Shown: one piece after another, positions 12,116 to 24,100 of the stretch
Layout of the letters: every line of letters starts with the position of its first letter
How positions within the stretch are numbered: position 1 is the stretch's first letter
Assembly: GCA_933228675.1 (NCBI GenBank)
Contig: OW121740.1
Span: forward strand, 37,423,792 to 37,487,791
Reading direction: 5' to 3'
DNA: 64,000 nucleotides
Source of the DNA: Stomorhina lunata
Taxonomy: Eukaryota > Arthropoda > Insecta > Diptera > Rhiniidae
Position numbers and translations under genes: made by a program
Notes under the pieces: model-generated
The model's database searches: none
Told to the model about the DNA's origin: nothing
What the model saw: the letters and a program-made list of their open reading frames with translations, nothing else

Positions 12116-14283
12116 GTTTGCACAGTAAAATTTGAAATTTTTTTGAAAAAACATCTATAAAAACAAGAAGTTTTTGAAAATTTTCCAATAAAAATAAGAC
12201 ATTTTTCAAAAATTTCCTATAAAAAAAAAATTTTTGAAAAATTACCTATTAAAATAATAAATTTTTGAAATTTTTTCTATAAAAAGAAGAAATATTTGAA
12301 AAATTTCCTATAAAAATAAGAAATTTTTTAAAAATTTCCTATAAACAAAAGAAATTTTTGGAAATTTTCCTATAAAAACAAGAAATTTTTGAAAACATTC
12401 TCAAAAAAACAAGAAATTTTTGAAAACTTTCTTAAAAAAACAAGAAATTATTGAAAATTTTCTTAAAAAAAAAGAAATTTTCAAAAAAAATGTCGCCTAA
12501 AAATAAGAAATTTTTGAAAAATTTCTTAAAAAAAGAAATTTTTGAAAAAATTCCTATAAAAGTAGGAAAATTTTGAAAAATTTCCTATAAAAATAAGAAA
12601 TTTTTGAAAAATTTCCTTTAAAAATAAGAAATTTTTTAAAAAATTCCTATTAAACTAAGAAATTGTTGAAAAATTTCCTATAAAATTAAAATTTTTCAAA
12701 AAATTCCTATAAAAATAAGAAATTTTTGAAAAATTTCCTATAAAAATTCTCAAAAAAACAAGAAATTTTTGAAAACTTTCTTAAAAAAACAAGAAATTAT
12801 TGAAAATTTTCTTAAAAAAAAAAGAAATTTTCAAAAAAAAATGTCCCCTAAAAATAAGAAATTTTTGAAAAATTTCTTAAAAAAAGAAATTTTTGAAAAA
12901 ATTCCTATAAAAGTAGGAAATTTTTGAAAAATTTCCTATAAAAATAAGAAATTTTTTAAAAAAATTCCTATAGAAATGTGAAATGTTTTAAAAATTTCCT
13001 ATAAAAATAAGAAATTTTTGAAAAATTTCCTATAAAAATATTAAATTTTCGAAAAATTTATTATAAAATAGAAAATTTTTCAGAAATTTCCTATTTTTAT
13101 AGAAAAATTTTCAGAAATTTCCTATTTTTATAGAAAATTTTTCAAAAATTTCTTGCTCTTAAATTTTTCAAATACTTCTAATTTTTAAATTTTTCAAAAA
13201 TTTCTTATTTTTTTAGGAAATTTTTCAAAAATTTCGTGTTTTTATAGGAAATGTTTTAAAAATTTCCTATTTTTATAGGAAATTTTTAAAAAATTTTCAA
13301 AAATTTCTTATTTTTATAAGAAATTTTTAAAAAATTTCTTATTTTTTATAAGGATTTTTTTTAATTTCTTATTTTTATGGGAAAGTTTTCAAAAATTTCT
13401 TATTTTTATAGGAAAGTTTTCAAAAATTTCTTATTTTTATAGGAAATTTTTCAAAAATTTTCCTATTTTTATAGGAAATTTTTCAAAAATTTCCTATAAA
13501 AATAGAAAATTTTTCAAAAATTTCTTATTTTTTTAGGAAATTTTTCAAAAATTTCCTATTTTTACAGGAAATTTTTCAAAAAAAAATCCTATTTTTATAG
13601 GAAATTTTTCAAAAATTTCTTATTTTTATAGGAAATTTTCAAAAAAATTTTGTAAATTTTCTTATTTTTAAAGCAAACTATTCAAAAATTTCTAATTTTT
13701 ATAGCAAATTTTTCAAAAATTTCCTATTTTTATACCAAATTTTTCAAAAATTTCCTATATTTATAGCAAATTTTTCAAACATTTCCTATTTTTATAGCAA
13801 AATTTTCAGAAGTTTCCTATTTTTATAGCAAAATTTTCAGAAGTTTCCTATTTTTATAGCAAATTTTTCAAAAGTTTCCTATTTTTTTAGGAAAATTTTT
13901 CAAAAATTTTTTATTTTTATAGGAAAATTTTAAAAAATTTCTTATTTCTATAGGAAATTTTTTAAAAATTTGTTATTTTTATAGGAAATTTTTAAAAAAT
14001 TTCTTATTTTTATAGAAAATTTTTCAAAAATTTCTTATTTTTTTAGGAAATTTTTCAAAAATTTCCTATTTTAATAGGAAATTTTTAAAAAATTTCTTAT
14101 TTTTATAGAAAATTTTTCAAAAATTTCTTATTTTTTTTAGGAAATTTTTCAAAAATTTCCTATTTTAATAAAAAATTTTTCAAAAATTTCTTATTTTTAT
14201 AGGAAATTTTTCAAAAATTTCTTATTTTTATAGGAAATTTTTCAATAATTTCTTATTTTAATAGGAAATTTTTCAAAAATGTC
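12116..14283. repeat. Degenerate 31-bp satellite, family B, in both orientations
   Basis: Period about 31 bp. From 12116 to about 13055 the unit reads GAAATTTTTGAAAAATTTCC followed by TATAAAAATAA. From about 13075 to 14283 it reads the reverse complement (AGGAAATTTTTCAAAAATTT, then CCTATTTTTAT). The unit is itself almost palindromic, so the switch is seen mainly from the linker. A block of about 160 bp near 12390-12560 is repeated near 12745-12915. Copies are diverged, unlike 15407-18050. Confidence 0.9.
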
Positions 14284-15406
14284 TGCTTTGTTTTTGTGTA
14301 GGGTATTCGCCAAAAAACTTTACCTCATTAAATGTCATAATGTGCTTTACATCGTCTTCTGTCTCTGCCTAAAGTTGTCACTTTGTGTTTTAATGAAATG
14401 ACAAAGTTGATGTTAATAGTGACGGATGTGTTTTAAGTCAAAATAATTTAATTTCAATATAAATAAAAGAAAAGAGTTCAAGTAGAGATTTGTTATAGAT
14501 AGGATTATGAATCAAGAAAACTAATATGTTTCAGATTAAATGATTACTAGAAAAAACAATTTGTTTAAATTTTAAAAAAGTCATTTATCACAAATTTACA
14601 CACAATTTGTCACTTACAGTTTTGGAATTGATGGAAAATTTTCTAAGCGAATATTTATTTTAATGTTGAAATTTTGAAAGTACATACATTTCTAGTGTTT
14701 GTTTTTTTTTTTTTTTTTTTGTTCTTTTCGGCATTTTAAGAAAAATTTTACAAAAATCCATTAATTAAAAATCTTATATTATTTAAGTTATTGTTATTTT
14801 TAATGTTAATTTGCTTAATTTCGCGCCTTATGTCGATAACTCTCATCATTAACCATAATTTTAGTATAAACGATTTTTTAAGATGTTCATATGTGAAACA
14901 CAAAAATTGTTTCAATATTGTTTTCAGAAAAGTGATTAAATGATTGATTAAAAAGTATTGAAATATCGCTATTGTTCTACAAATTTTTACGCATTTTAAA
15001 AGCGTGGAATTTTTTAAGTTCCCTCAAAAACATTATCCAAAATCTTCTCCAGCCAATACCAGCATCAGCATCATCTCATCATCATCACCTTCGACAGTCA
15101 GACAGACGGACACCTTAACATAATTTTCTTACTATTTTGCCGATGATTCAAGTGGAAATAATACAACAAATTTGCCTCATACTGTGTAACGTTTATTTAG
15201 TTTCGAATTTAACAGAAATTTTGAAATAAAAAACCTAATGAAAAGAAACTGACACAATCAGAAATAAAGCAACAACGTGTGTGATCGAGATCTGAAGATC
15301 TGCAAACTGGAAGACTACAAAATTTTTTTAACACCAAATCACCAGACATTGTGTCGGCTAATTTGAAGTTATAAATAATAGAAATTATCTTTATTTTTTT
15401 TAATTA
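14284..15406. other. Non-satellite island between two satellite B blocks
   Basis: About 1.1 kb of ordinary-looking AT-rich sequence with a T-run at about 14700 and a CATCATC-rich stretch with GACAGTCAGACAGACGGACA at about 15060-15112. No ORF, RNA gene or element ends recognised. It may be a decayed insertion that split the satellite. Confidence 0.6.
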
Positions 15407-18050
15407 AAATTCTTCTTATTTTCATAGGAAATTGTTCAAAAATTTTTTATTTTTATAAGAAATTTTTTAGAAATTTCCTATTTTCAAAGGAAATTTTCCA
15501 AAAATTTACTATTTCTATAAAAAATTTTTCAAAAATTTCCTATTTTTATAGGAAATTTTACAAAAATTTTCTATTTTTATAAGAATTTTTTTAAAAAATT
15601 TCCTATTTTTATAGGAAATTTTTCAAAAATTTCCTATTTTTATAGGAAATTTTTCAAAAATTTCCTATTTTTATAGGAAACTTTTCAAAAATTTCCTATT
15701 TTTATAGGAAATTTTTCAAAAATTTCCTATTTTTATAGGAAATTTTTCAAAATTTTCCTATTTTTATAGGAAATTTTTCAAAAATTTCCTATTTTTATAG
15801 GAAATTTTTCAAAAATTTCCTATTTTTATAGGAAATTTTTCAAAAATTTCCTATTTTTATAGGAAATTTTTCAAAAATTTCCTATTTTTATAGGAAATTT
15901 TTCAAAAATTTCCTATTTTTATAGGAAATTTTTCAAAAATTTCCTATTTTTATAGGAAATTTTTCAAAAATTTCCTATTTTTATAGGAAATTTTTCAAAA
16001 ATTTCCTATTTTTATAGGAAATTTTTCAAAAATTTCCTATTTTTATAGGAAATTTTTCAAAAATTTCCTATTTTTATAGGAAATTTTTCAAAAATTTCCT
16101 ATTTTTATAGGAAATTTTTCAAAAATTTCCTATTTTTATAGGAAATTTTTCAAAAATTTCCTATTTTTATAGGAAATTTTTCAAAAATTTCCTATTTTTA
16201 TAGGAAATTTTTCAAAAATTTCCTATTTTTATAGGAAATTTTTCAAAAATTTCCTATTTTTATAGGAAATTTTTCAAAAATTTCCTATTTTTATAGGAAA
16301 TTTTTCAAAAATTTTCTATTTTTATAGGAAATTTTTCAAAAATTTCCTATTTTTATAGGAAATTTTTCAAAAATTTCCTATTTTTATAGGAAATTTTTCA
16401 AAAATTTCCTATTTTTATAGGAAATTTTTCAAAAATTTCCTATTTTTATAGGAAATTTTTCAAAAATTTCCTATTTTTATAGGAAATTTTTCAAAAATTT
16501 CCTATTTTTATAGGAAATTTTTCAAAAATTTCCTATTTTTATAGGAAATTTTTCAAAAATTTCCTATTTTTATAGGAAATTTTTCAAAAATTTCCTATTT
16601 TTATAGGAAATTTTTCAAAAATTTCCTATTTTTATAGGAAATTTTTCAAAAATTTCCTATTTTTATAGGAAATTTTTCAAAAATTTCCTATTTTTATAGG
16701 AAATTTTTCAAAAATTTCCTATTTTTATAGGAAATTTTTCAAAAATTTCCTATTTTTATAGGAAATTTTTCAAAAATTTCCTATTTTTATAGGAAATTTT
16801 TCAAAAATTTCCTATTTTTATAGGAAATTTTTCAAAAATTTCCTATTTTTATAGGAAATTTTTCAAAAATTTCCTATTTTTATAGGAAATTTTTCAAAAA
16901 TTTCCTATTTTTATAGGAAATTTTTCAAAAATTTCCTATTTTTATAGGAAATTTTTCAAAAATTTCCTATTTTTATAGGAAATTTTTCAAAAATTTTCTA
17001 TTTTTATAGGAAATTTTTCAAAAATTTCCTATTTTTATAGGAAATTTTTCAAAAATTTCCTATTTTTATAGGAAATTTTTCAAAAATTTCCTATTTTTAT
17101 AGGAAATTTTTCAAAAATTTCCTATTTTTATAGGAAATTTTTCAAAAATTTCCTATTTTTATAGGAAATTTTTCAAAAATTTCCTATTTTTATAGGAAAT
17201 TTTTCAAAAATTTCCTATTTTTATAGGAAATTTTTCAAAAATTTCCTATTTTTATAGGAAATTTTTCAAAATTTTCCTATTTTTATAGGAAATTTTTCAA
17301 AAATTTCCTATTTTTATAGGAAATTTTTCAAAAATTTCCTTTTTTTATAGGAAATTTTTCAAAAATTTCCTTTTTTTATAGGAAATTTTTCAAAAATTTC
17401 CTATTTTTATAGGAAATTTTTCAAAAATTTCCTATTTTTATAGGAAATTTTTCAAAAATTTCCTATTTTTATAGGAAATTTTTCAAAAATTTCCTATTTT
17501 TATAGGAAATTTTTCAAAAATTTCCTATTTTTATAGGAAATTTTTCAAAAATTTCCTATTTTTATAGGAAATTTTTCAAAAATTTCCTATTTTTATAGGA
17601 AATTTTTCAAAAATTTCCTATTTTTATAGGAAATTTTTCAAAAATTTCCTATTTTTATAGGAAATTTTTCAAAAATTTCCTATTTTTATAGGAAATTTTT
17701 CAAAAATTTCCTATTTTTATAGGAAATTTTTCAAAAATTTCCTATTTTTATAGGAAATTTTTCAAAAATTTCCTATTTTTATAGGAAATTTTTCAAAAAT
17801 TTCCTATTTTTATAGGAAATTTTTCAAAAATTTCCTATTTTTATAGGAAATTTTTCAAAAATTTCCTATTTTTATAGGAAATTTTTCAAAAATTTCCTAT
17901 TTTTATAGGAAATTTTTCAAAAATTTCCTTTTTTTATAGGAAATTTTTCAAAAATTTCCTATTTTTATAGGAAATTTTTCAAAAATTTCCTATTTTTATA
18001 GGAAATTTTTCAAAAATTTCCTATTTTTATAGGAAATTTTTCAAAAATTT
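15407..18050. repeat. Homogeneous 31-bp satellite, family B
   Basis: About 85 copies of the unit AGGAAATTTTTCAAAAATTT + CCTATTTTTAT. The first roughly 200 bp are diverged, then copies are almost identical to the end, with scattered single changes (for example CCTTTTTTTAT near 17340, 17370 and 17930). Twenty-two of the bases around the central C are complementary about that point, so each unit can pair with itself. Confidence 0.97.
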
Positions 18051-18070
18051 AAAAAAAAATTCTTATTTAA

Positions 18071-18855
18071 AACAAGTAAGAAAGCGCTATAGTCGGTCAA
18101 GCCCGACCATACGATACCCTTCAAAGGTGTTATTTTTCCTCTATAAAGACAAATATTTGCTATTTTCTCAAAACTTATATATTTAATTTGTTTCCGTCAT
18201 TTGGAATTATGTGAGAGCTAGGGTCAAATGTGGACCGATTGTCTCGAAATTTGGCAAATTGATTACAGTTGTTACAAAAAATATGTACGCAAAAAATAAA
18301 CTCAAAATGTTCAATATCTTTGGATTTACGAGCGTTTTAGTGATGTTTTGGTCTCATTTAGTGCGTTTTTAAAGAAGAGTTTGTATGGGAGCTATGGTCA
18401 AATGTAGACCGATTTCAACGAAATTTGGTACAGTGATTAAGGTTTACATAAGAAGTACATGTTTTAAATTTCATGAAAAAATATTGATGTTTGTGGCCAA
18501 TATGTCAATTCCGGTAAGTGGGACCTATGGGAGGTACCATAAATAATGGACCGATTTTGACCAATTTCAATAGCCATGGTCCCATTATAAAAAAATGATC
18601 TTTACCAAATTTCATCAAATTATCTTTAGAATTGCGACCTGTAGTTTGATTACAAGGTTTACATGGGGGTCCAGCCAGCCAGCCAGTCGTCCAGCCAGCC
18701 AGACGGACGGACATCGCTAAATCGACTCAGAAAGTGATTCTAAGCCTATTGGTATACTAAAAGGTGGGTCTACGACAAATATTTCTATGCGTTACATACA
18801 TCAGCACAAACTTATAATACCCTTTCCACCTATGGTGGTGAAGGGTATAAAAAAA
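18071..18855 (-). mobile_element. INE-1/DINE-1-like helentron (non-autonomous), nearly complete
   Basis: Read on the - strand it starts TTTTTTTATACCCTTCACCA and continues with AAAGGGTATTATAAGTTTGT, the TATGTAACGCATAGAAATAT block, GAGTCGATTTAGCGATGTCC and GTCCGTCTGGCTGG. It ends with a hairpin GTCGGGCTTGACCGAC followed about 14 nt later by CTTACTTGTT. This order (short TATACCC subterminal inverted repeat, GTCGAT...ATGTCCGTCCGTC, 3' hairpin, CTTNCTTGTT end) is that of Drosophila INE-1/DINE-1 elements, which are non-autonomous helentrons. About 785 bp, no coding capacity. It is inserted at the right edge of satellite B; related sequence, AATCTTATTTAAAA-like, lies on both sides. Confidence 0.75.
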
Positions 18856-20156
18856 TCTTATTTAAAAAAAATCTTATTTACATAGGAAAGTTTTTAAAAA
18901 ATTGTCTATTTTTATAGAAATTTTTTCAAAATTTCTTATTTCGACAACAAAAATATAATTCCTTGCCAATAACACGAACACACCACCGCCATCTTTCAAA
19001 TTACATTAAATTTTTTTTCAGTTGTTTACTCATCGAACCGTGTTCACCACATTAAAGGTTTGAGTCTTAGATAAACACTTAGTTCATATATTTACCATTG
19101 TTGTATAGTCACAGTTGCTTTTTTAGTAGGTTATGTTGGAACCCTAAATACGAAGATAGAAATAACAAAAAAAAACAGTGTTGTAAATTTTGTTCAATAA
19201 TTTCTTATAATTATTACCAAAGTTAACGTTTATTTCATTGTTAAAATTTATAGGTGGGTCATTGGACAAGATGTCTTGTTTTTATAAAACCACGAATTCC
19301 ATAGGAAAAGAATTCTTAACAGCATTCGGAAAACATACTTGCATATTTTAAGTGCTTATACCGGTAAACGATGTCCAACAAGTTGGCTGTTAGCACATAA
19401 TTTTAATTTTAAGAATAGACGATAGAAGTGCAATGAAATTTGCCATGCTAGTTTTTCGTAAAATGCTGAGTTTGCTTTTTGACTCGGACCACCCAAACAA
19501 AGTCTTGGGAGCTTCTGATGGCCTGTCTTTTTTTACACGAAAGACGAATCTTCTTCTAGTGGCCAAAGACAGCGGCTAAAAATAGACAATAAAATTAAGA
19601 GTTTTCCAGTAGCTAGCAGTAGGTGTAGTAGGCGATTTCCTGCTAAAAGACATTCGTGTAAGAATCATAGCGAAGAATGATTAATTTTGGATTAGGAGGT
19701 AAGAATATAACAATAAAACGACTTTAATAAAATTGCTAATGTTTTTTAGAATTACCTCTTAATAACTTAAAATTAAAATGTTCCACACAAAATTCCTACA
19801 GTAAACGTGTTTGTGATTTTAGGGATATTTAAGTCTTGTATAGGAGGTATAATCTAATATGGGTCAATTTAAAAAAAAAAACATTTTTAGAACTTTTTCA
19901 AAATATACTATAAAGGCTAAAATCTCTATTCCGGAAATGTAGACCAATAGGAGCAATCCTAAATATCGATCCCATTTCGGATCTATAGGGATTATTCTAT
20001 ATCAAAAAATACTTGTGCCTAATTTCATTAAAATATCGACTCCAGAAAGTTATTCCGAGTGAGTGGGGGTTATATTTCTGTACATTACCACTTATAGGGG
20101 AATAGTAAAAAACAAGTCTTCAATTTAATTTAAATAAACTTAAATTTCAATAATAA
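18856..20156. other. Spacer with satellite B remnants and helentron-like debris
   Basis: 18875-18945 contains two or three decayed satellite B units. The remainder has no ORF or RNA gene I can name. 19905-20110 (GAAATGTAGACCAATAGGAG and similar phrases) resembles the body of the INE-1/DINE-1-like elements but lacks ends. Confidence 0.5.
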
Positions 20157-20700
20157 AAAGTAAGAGTGTTACATTCGGCTGTGCTGAATCTTATATACCC
20201 ACCATCAAGTTGTACGAGGTATTGTTGGTAAAATATTTGTACTAAATTCGGTTGCAATGGTAGAGTTACTATAGTTCAACATTTAAAAGTATCTAAAGTT
20301 CTACATTAATATGCTGTTAAATACATTTCGTTGTGCTTAGTATGTAGTTAAGATAAACATGTTGATAGTAACACGGCAGGTTCATATATTTTGTTAGGAG
20401 TTCATAATGCATCTACTTTATACAGTCCGGACTTAACATTGATTGATAGCTATCTAATTTCGTAGATGTAATCTTAGTATTCTGAATGTACTTAGAAAGG
20501 GGATGTTGACCGATTCTCACAAAATTTTATTTGGCTTTTGTGACATTTTATGAAAGCTAAAGTCTATAAAATTTGATATACTGACTAAAAGTTAAATAAA
20601 ACTTCTCTGCTCTAAATTTAGTTGTCATAGATATGAAGATCAAATTCAATGCAAACTAGTTTATATAGATGCAAATTAGTATATAAAAGTCAGTCTACAT
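20157..20700 (-). mobile_element. Second INE-1/DINE-1-like subfamily, 3' end and partial body
   Basis: On the - strand the 3' end is GGGTATATAAGATTCAGC, a hairpin (GATTCAGC-ACA-GCCGAATG) and then TAACACTCTTACTTTTT. The layout equals that of the 18071 element, but the hairpin sequence is different. The body toward 20700 is diverged and no 5' TATACCC end is visible, so the far boundary is approximate. Confidence 0.55.
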
Positions 20701-21037
20701 TTAAAATCTGGAATTCCTCAAATACTATCAGTAACAAATTTGATCGAAATTGCTCCATATTTTAAATTAGCTGTTCCCTAGGAAATATATGAGATATATT
20801 TCAAAATTTCCATATATAAATTTTCTTATAGAAAACTTTAGATGGAAAACTTGTCTTAGAAAAACTGTCAATATAATTATTTTACATGGACAATAAATTT
20901 TATAAGACAAAAGGTTTTTTTCTAATTTATAGCTTTTCAAAAAATGTGCAAAAATCACTGAAATGGCAACATTGAACTTAACCTAATCTTGTTATCAATC
21001 TACTTTGAATTAATTTCTTGCACAAAAGAAGAAGCAT

Positions 21038-21055
21038 TCGCGTCTTTGCGCGAAG
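21038..21055 (+). promoter_or_regulatory. Candidate E2F-type site upstream of RfC1
   Basis: TTCGCGTCTTTGCGCGAA is an imperfect inverted repeat containing TTTGCGCGAA, close to E2F/DP sites (TTTSGCGC). It lies 83 bp before the RfC1 start codon in otherwise AT-rich DNA. E2F control of replication genes is established in flies; its use here is inference. Confidence 0.35.
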
Positions 21056-21137
21056 AATTATTGTGTATATTTTGCAACTCGAAAAGAATTAAGAATCATT
21101 AACTAAATTAGTTAAAATACTATTAAATAAACAAAAA

Positions 21138-24100
21138 ATGCAGCCTGTAAGTTATCTACAGACCTTTCCTATTTATTAATTCTCATTAACATTCTCTAAT
21201 TCCTTAGACTTTGACTTCATTCTTCCAAAAAGCCTCTGCCTCCACAAATGGCAGCAGCAGTTGCAACAAATCGAAGGACTCCAAACCAGAACCGAAAAAA
21301 CGTAAAGCACGTGTAATATCGAGCGATGAGGATGATGTGATACCGCAATCTCCACAGGTCAGCAAATCTAGAGATGTCAAAAAATCGAAAGTGGAAACCT
21401 CGGCCAGCAGCAGCTCGCCACCCAACAATAAGAAACTTAAATTGAATAAACTGAAAACACAGTCACCCAAAAAGGAAACCATTAAGCCAGTCGATCCTAT
21501 GTCTTTGTTTGGTGGGGCAACTAAGAGGGTGGAGGCCAAGAAACCTCCAAGACCCAAGGAGAAGGCTCTGGTCGAATTCGAAGACAATGACATTGATCAG
21601 AGTTTAATGGAAATTGATTTGGAGGAAAGTATTGTGGAGGCCACTAAAGCAGAGCAAGTAAATGGTAAAGATTCAAAAAAGAAATCTGAAAAACCTGAGA
21701 TTAAGGAACACAAGAAGTCGCCGGAGAAGGAGGAAAAGAAAAAGGCTTTAGATAAACTTAAGAAAGTTGAGAAAAATTCACCAAACGAAGAGACTATCAA
21801 GGAGAAGTCTAAGAAGCGTTCACCAAAAAGTGAAGAGGATGAGGATAGGCCAACAAAGAAAAAGACAAAGGAAAAGCATCAGGACTTAGAATCGAGTAAG
21901 TAGGAACTAGGATTTGTTTTGTAGGCATATAAAATATTTAAAAATCGACTTCCAGAGTTGTTTGTTATTTATACCGAAACGAATGATTCTGGAAAGGGAA
22001 TTTCAATATTGTGAAGATATGACATCAAATTAGGACACAAATGTTTGTGCCTGTAGCCTGTCTAATTTCATCATACACTTCTAGATAATTCGGCTTTAGT
22101 TCTAGTTAAGTTATGGTTCAGTTCTAAATCAGTTCTTGTTCTGATCTAGTTCAGTTCTGATTCAATTCTAGTTCAGCCCTAGTTCTATTCTAGTTGAGTT
22201 CTAGTTCAGTTCTAGTTAAGTTCTAGTTCAGCTCTAGTTCATTTCTAGTTCTGTTCTAGTTCAGATCCAGTTCGGTTCTAATTCAGTTCTAGTTCAGTTT
22301 TAGTTCAGTTCTAGTTCAGTTCTAGTTCAGTTCTAGTTCAGTTCTAGTTCAGTTCTAGTTCAGTTCTAGTTGAGTTCTAATTCAGTTCTAATTCAGTTCT
22401 AGTTCAGTTCTAGTTCAGTTCTAGTTCAGTTCAGTTCTAGTTCAGGTCTAGTTCAGTTCTAGTTCAGTTCTAGTTCAGTTCTAGTTCAGTTCTAGTTCTA
22501 GTTCAGTTCTAGTTCAGTTCTAGTTTAGCTCTAGTTCAGTTCTAGTGCAGTTTTAGTTCAGTTTTAGTTATGTTACTTCTTTGGACTTGTATTACAAATT
22601 ACTTCATCTCAGACAACCTAAGAACTTTGGTTTTGTTCAATATTTTTCTTTTAGGCGTTCTTTCCGACGAGGAACGTCATGAACGCAAACGTATGGCAGC
22701 CATAATGTATCAAAAATATAAAAATCGTTCGGCAGTTTTAAATCCAGGCAGCAAAGAGGTGCCCAAGGTAATAACGCAAAACTTTACATTCACATATTTA
22801 AATTTTCTAAACCCTCTCCATTTTATTAGGGCAAACCCAATTGTTTGGCTGGCTTAACATTTCTCGTCACTGGTGTACTGGAGTCGCTGGAACGTGATGA
22901 AGCCGGCTCCATAATCAAAGAGTATGGTGGTAAAACCATGACAGTTGTTGGCAAGCGTTTAAATTATCTTATAGTTGGTGAAGATCCAGGACTCAAGAAA
23001 ATTGCTCAAGCCGAAGAGTTTGGTGTGAAAATTATCAGTGAAGACGATTTTCTTAACCTGATAAGGGAAAAATCTGGATTAAAAAAGGTGGATAGTCACA
23101 ATATTAGCATGCGAGATGATAATGAAAAGCCCACTACAAGTCCTAAACAAATGAAAGTAGAAAATAAGGAAAAGAAACTTGAAATTAAAAAAGAAAAACA
23201 AGAGACTTCCGAAGAAAAAAGACCTAAACTAGAGGAACTAAACAATAATCTTAATACTCATAAAATTAAAAAGGAAATAGAAGATGATAAGCCAAAAATT
23301 AAACAAGAAATCAAAAAAGAAGTACAAATTAAACAGGAATTCCCTCGTCCGCCACCAGTAACAGAAGATATGATGGCCTGGGTGGATAAATATAAACCCT
23401 CTTCAGTAAAGGAAATTATAGGGCAACAAGGAGCGGCGAGTAATGTGACCAAGTGGGTAAACATTTTAATAATATTAAAATCGATTTAAATAAATTTCTT
23501 AATCAGACTTACAAATTGGCTATCTAAATGGTATATAAATCATGATGGCAAAAAGAAATTGCAAAAACCTAATCCTTGGGCCAAAAATGATGATGGTGGT
23601 TATTTTAAGGCTGCCTTACTTTCCGGCCCTCCTGGAATAGGTAAGGTTTTTTTTATAATTAAAAAACCTATTAATATATTTTCTTTTTACAGGCAAAACT
23701 ACTACAGCCACTTTGGTTTGCAAGGAACTAGGTTTCGACGCTGTTGAATTTAATGCCTCTGATACTCGCAGCAAACGTTTGTTAAAGGAGGAGGTTTCTG
23801 AATTACTCTCTAATAAATCCTTGTACGGCTATTTCCATGGAAATAGTCAGGCTGTTACCAAAAAGCATGTACTCATTATGGATGAGGTAGATGGTATGGC
23901 TGGCAATGAAGATCGTGGTGGCATACAGGAATTAATAGGTCTTATAAAAGAGTCTTCGGTACCCATTATATGCATGTGTAATGATCGTAATCACCAAAAA
24001 ATGCGTTCCCTTGTAAATTATTGCTATGATTTACGGTTTAATCGACCCCAACTAAAACAAATCAAAGGCAGGATAATGAGTATTTGTGCCAAAGAAAATA

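Noticed and set aside
21204..21800. Ser/Leu-rich ORFs antisense to RfC1
   Set aside because: Shadow frames of the Lys/Ser-rich RfC1 exon 2.
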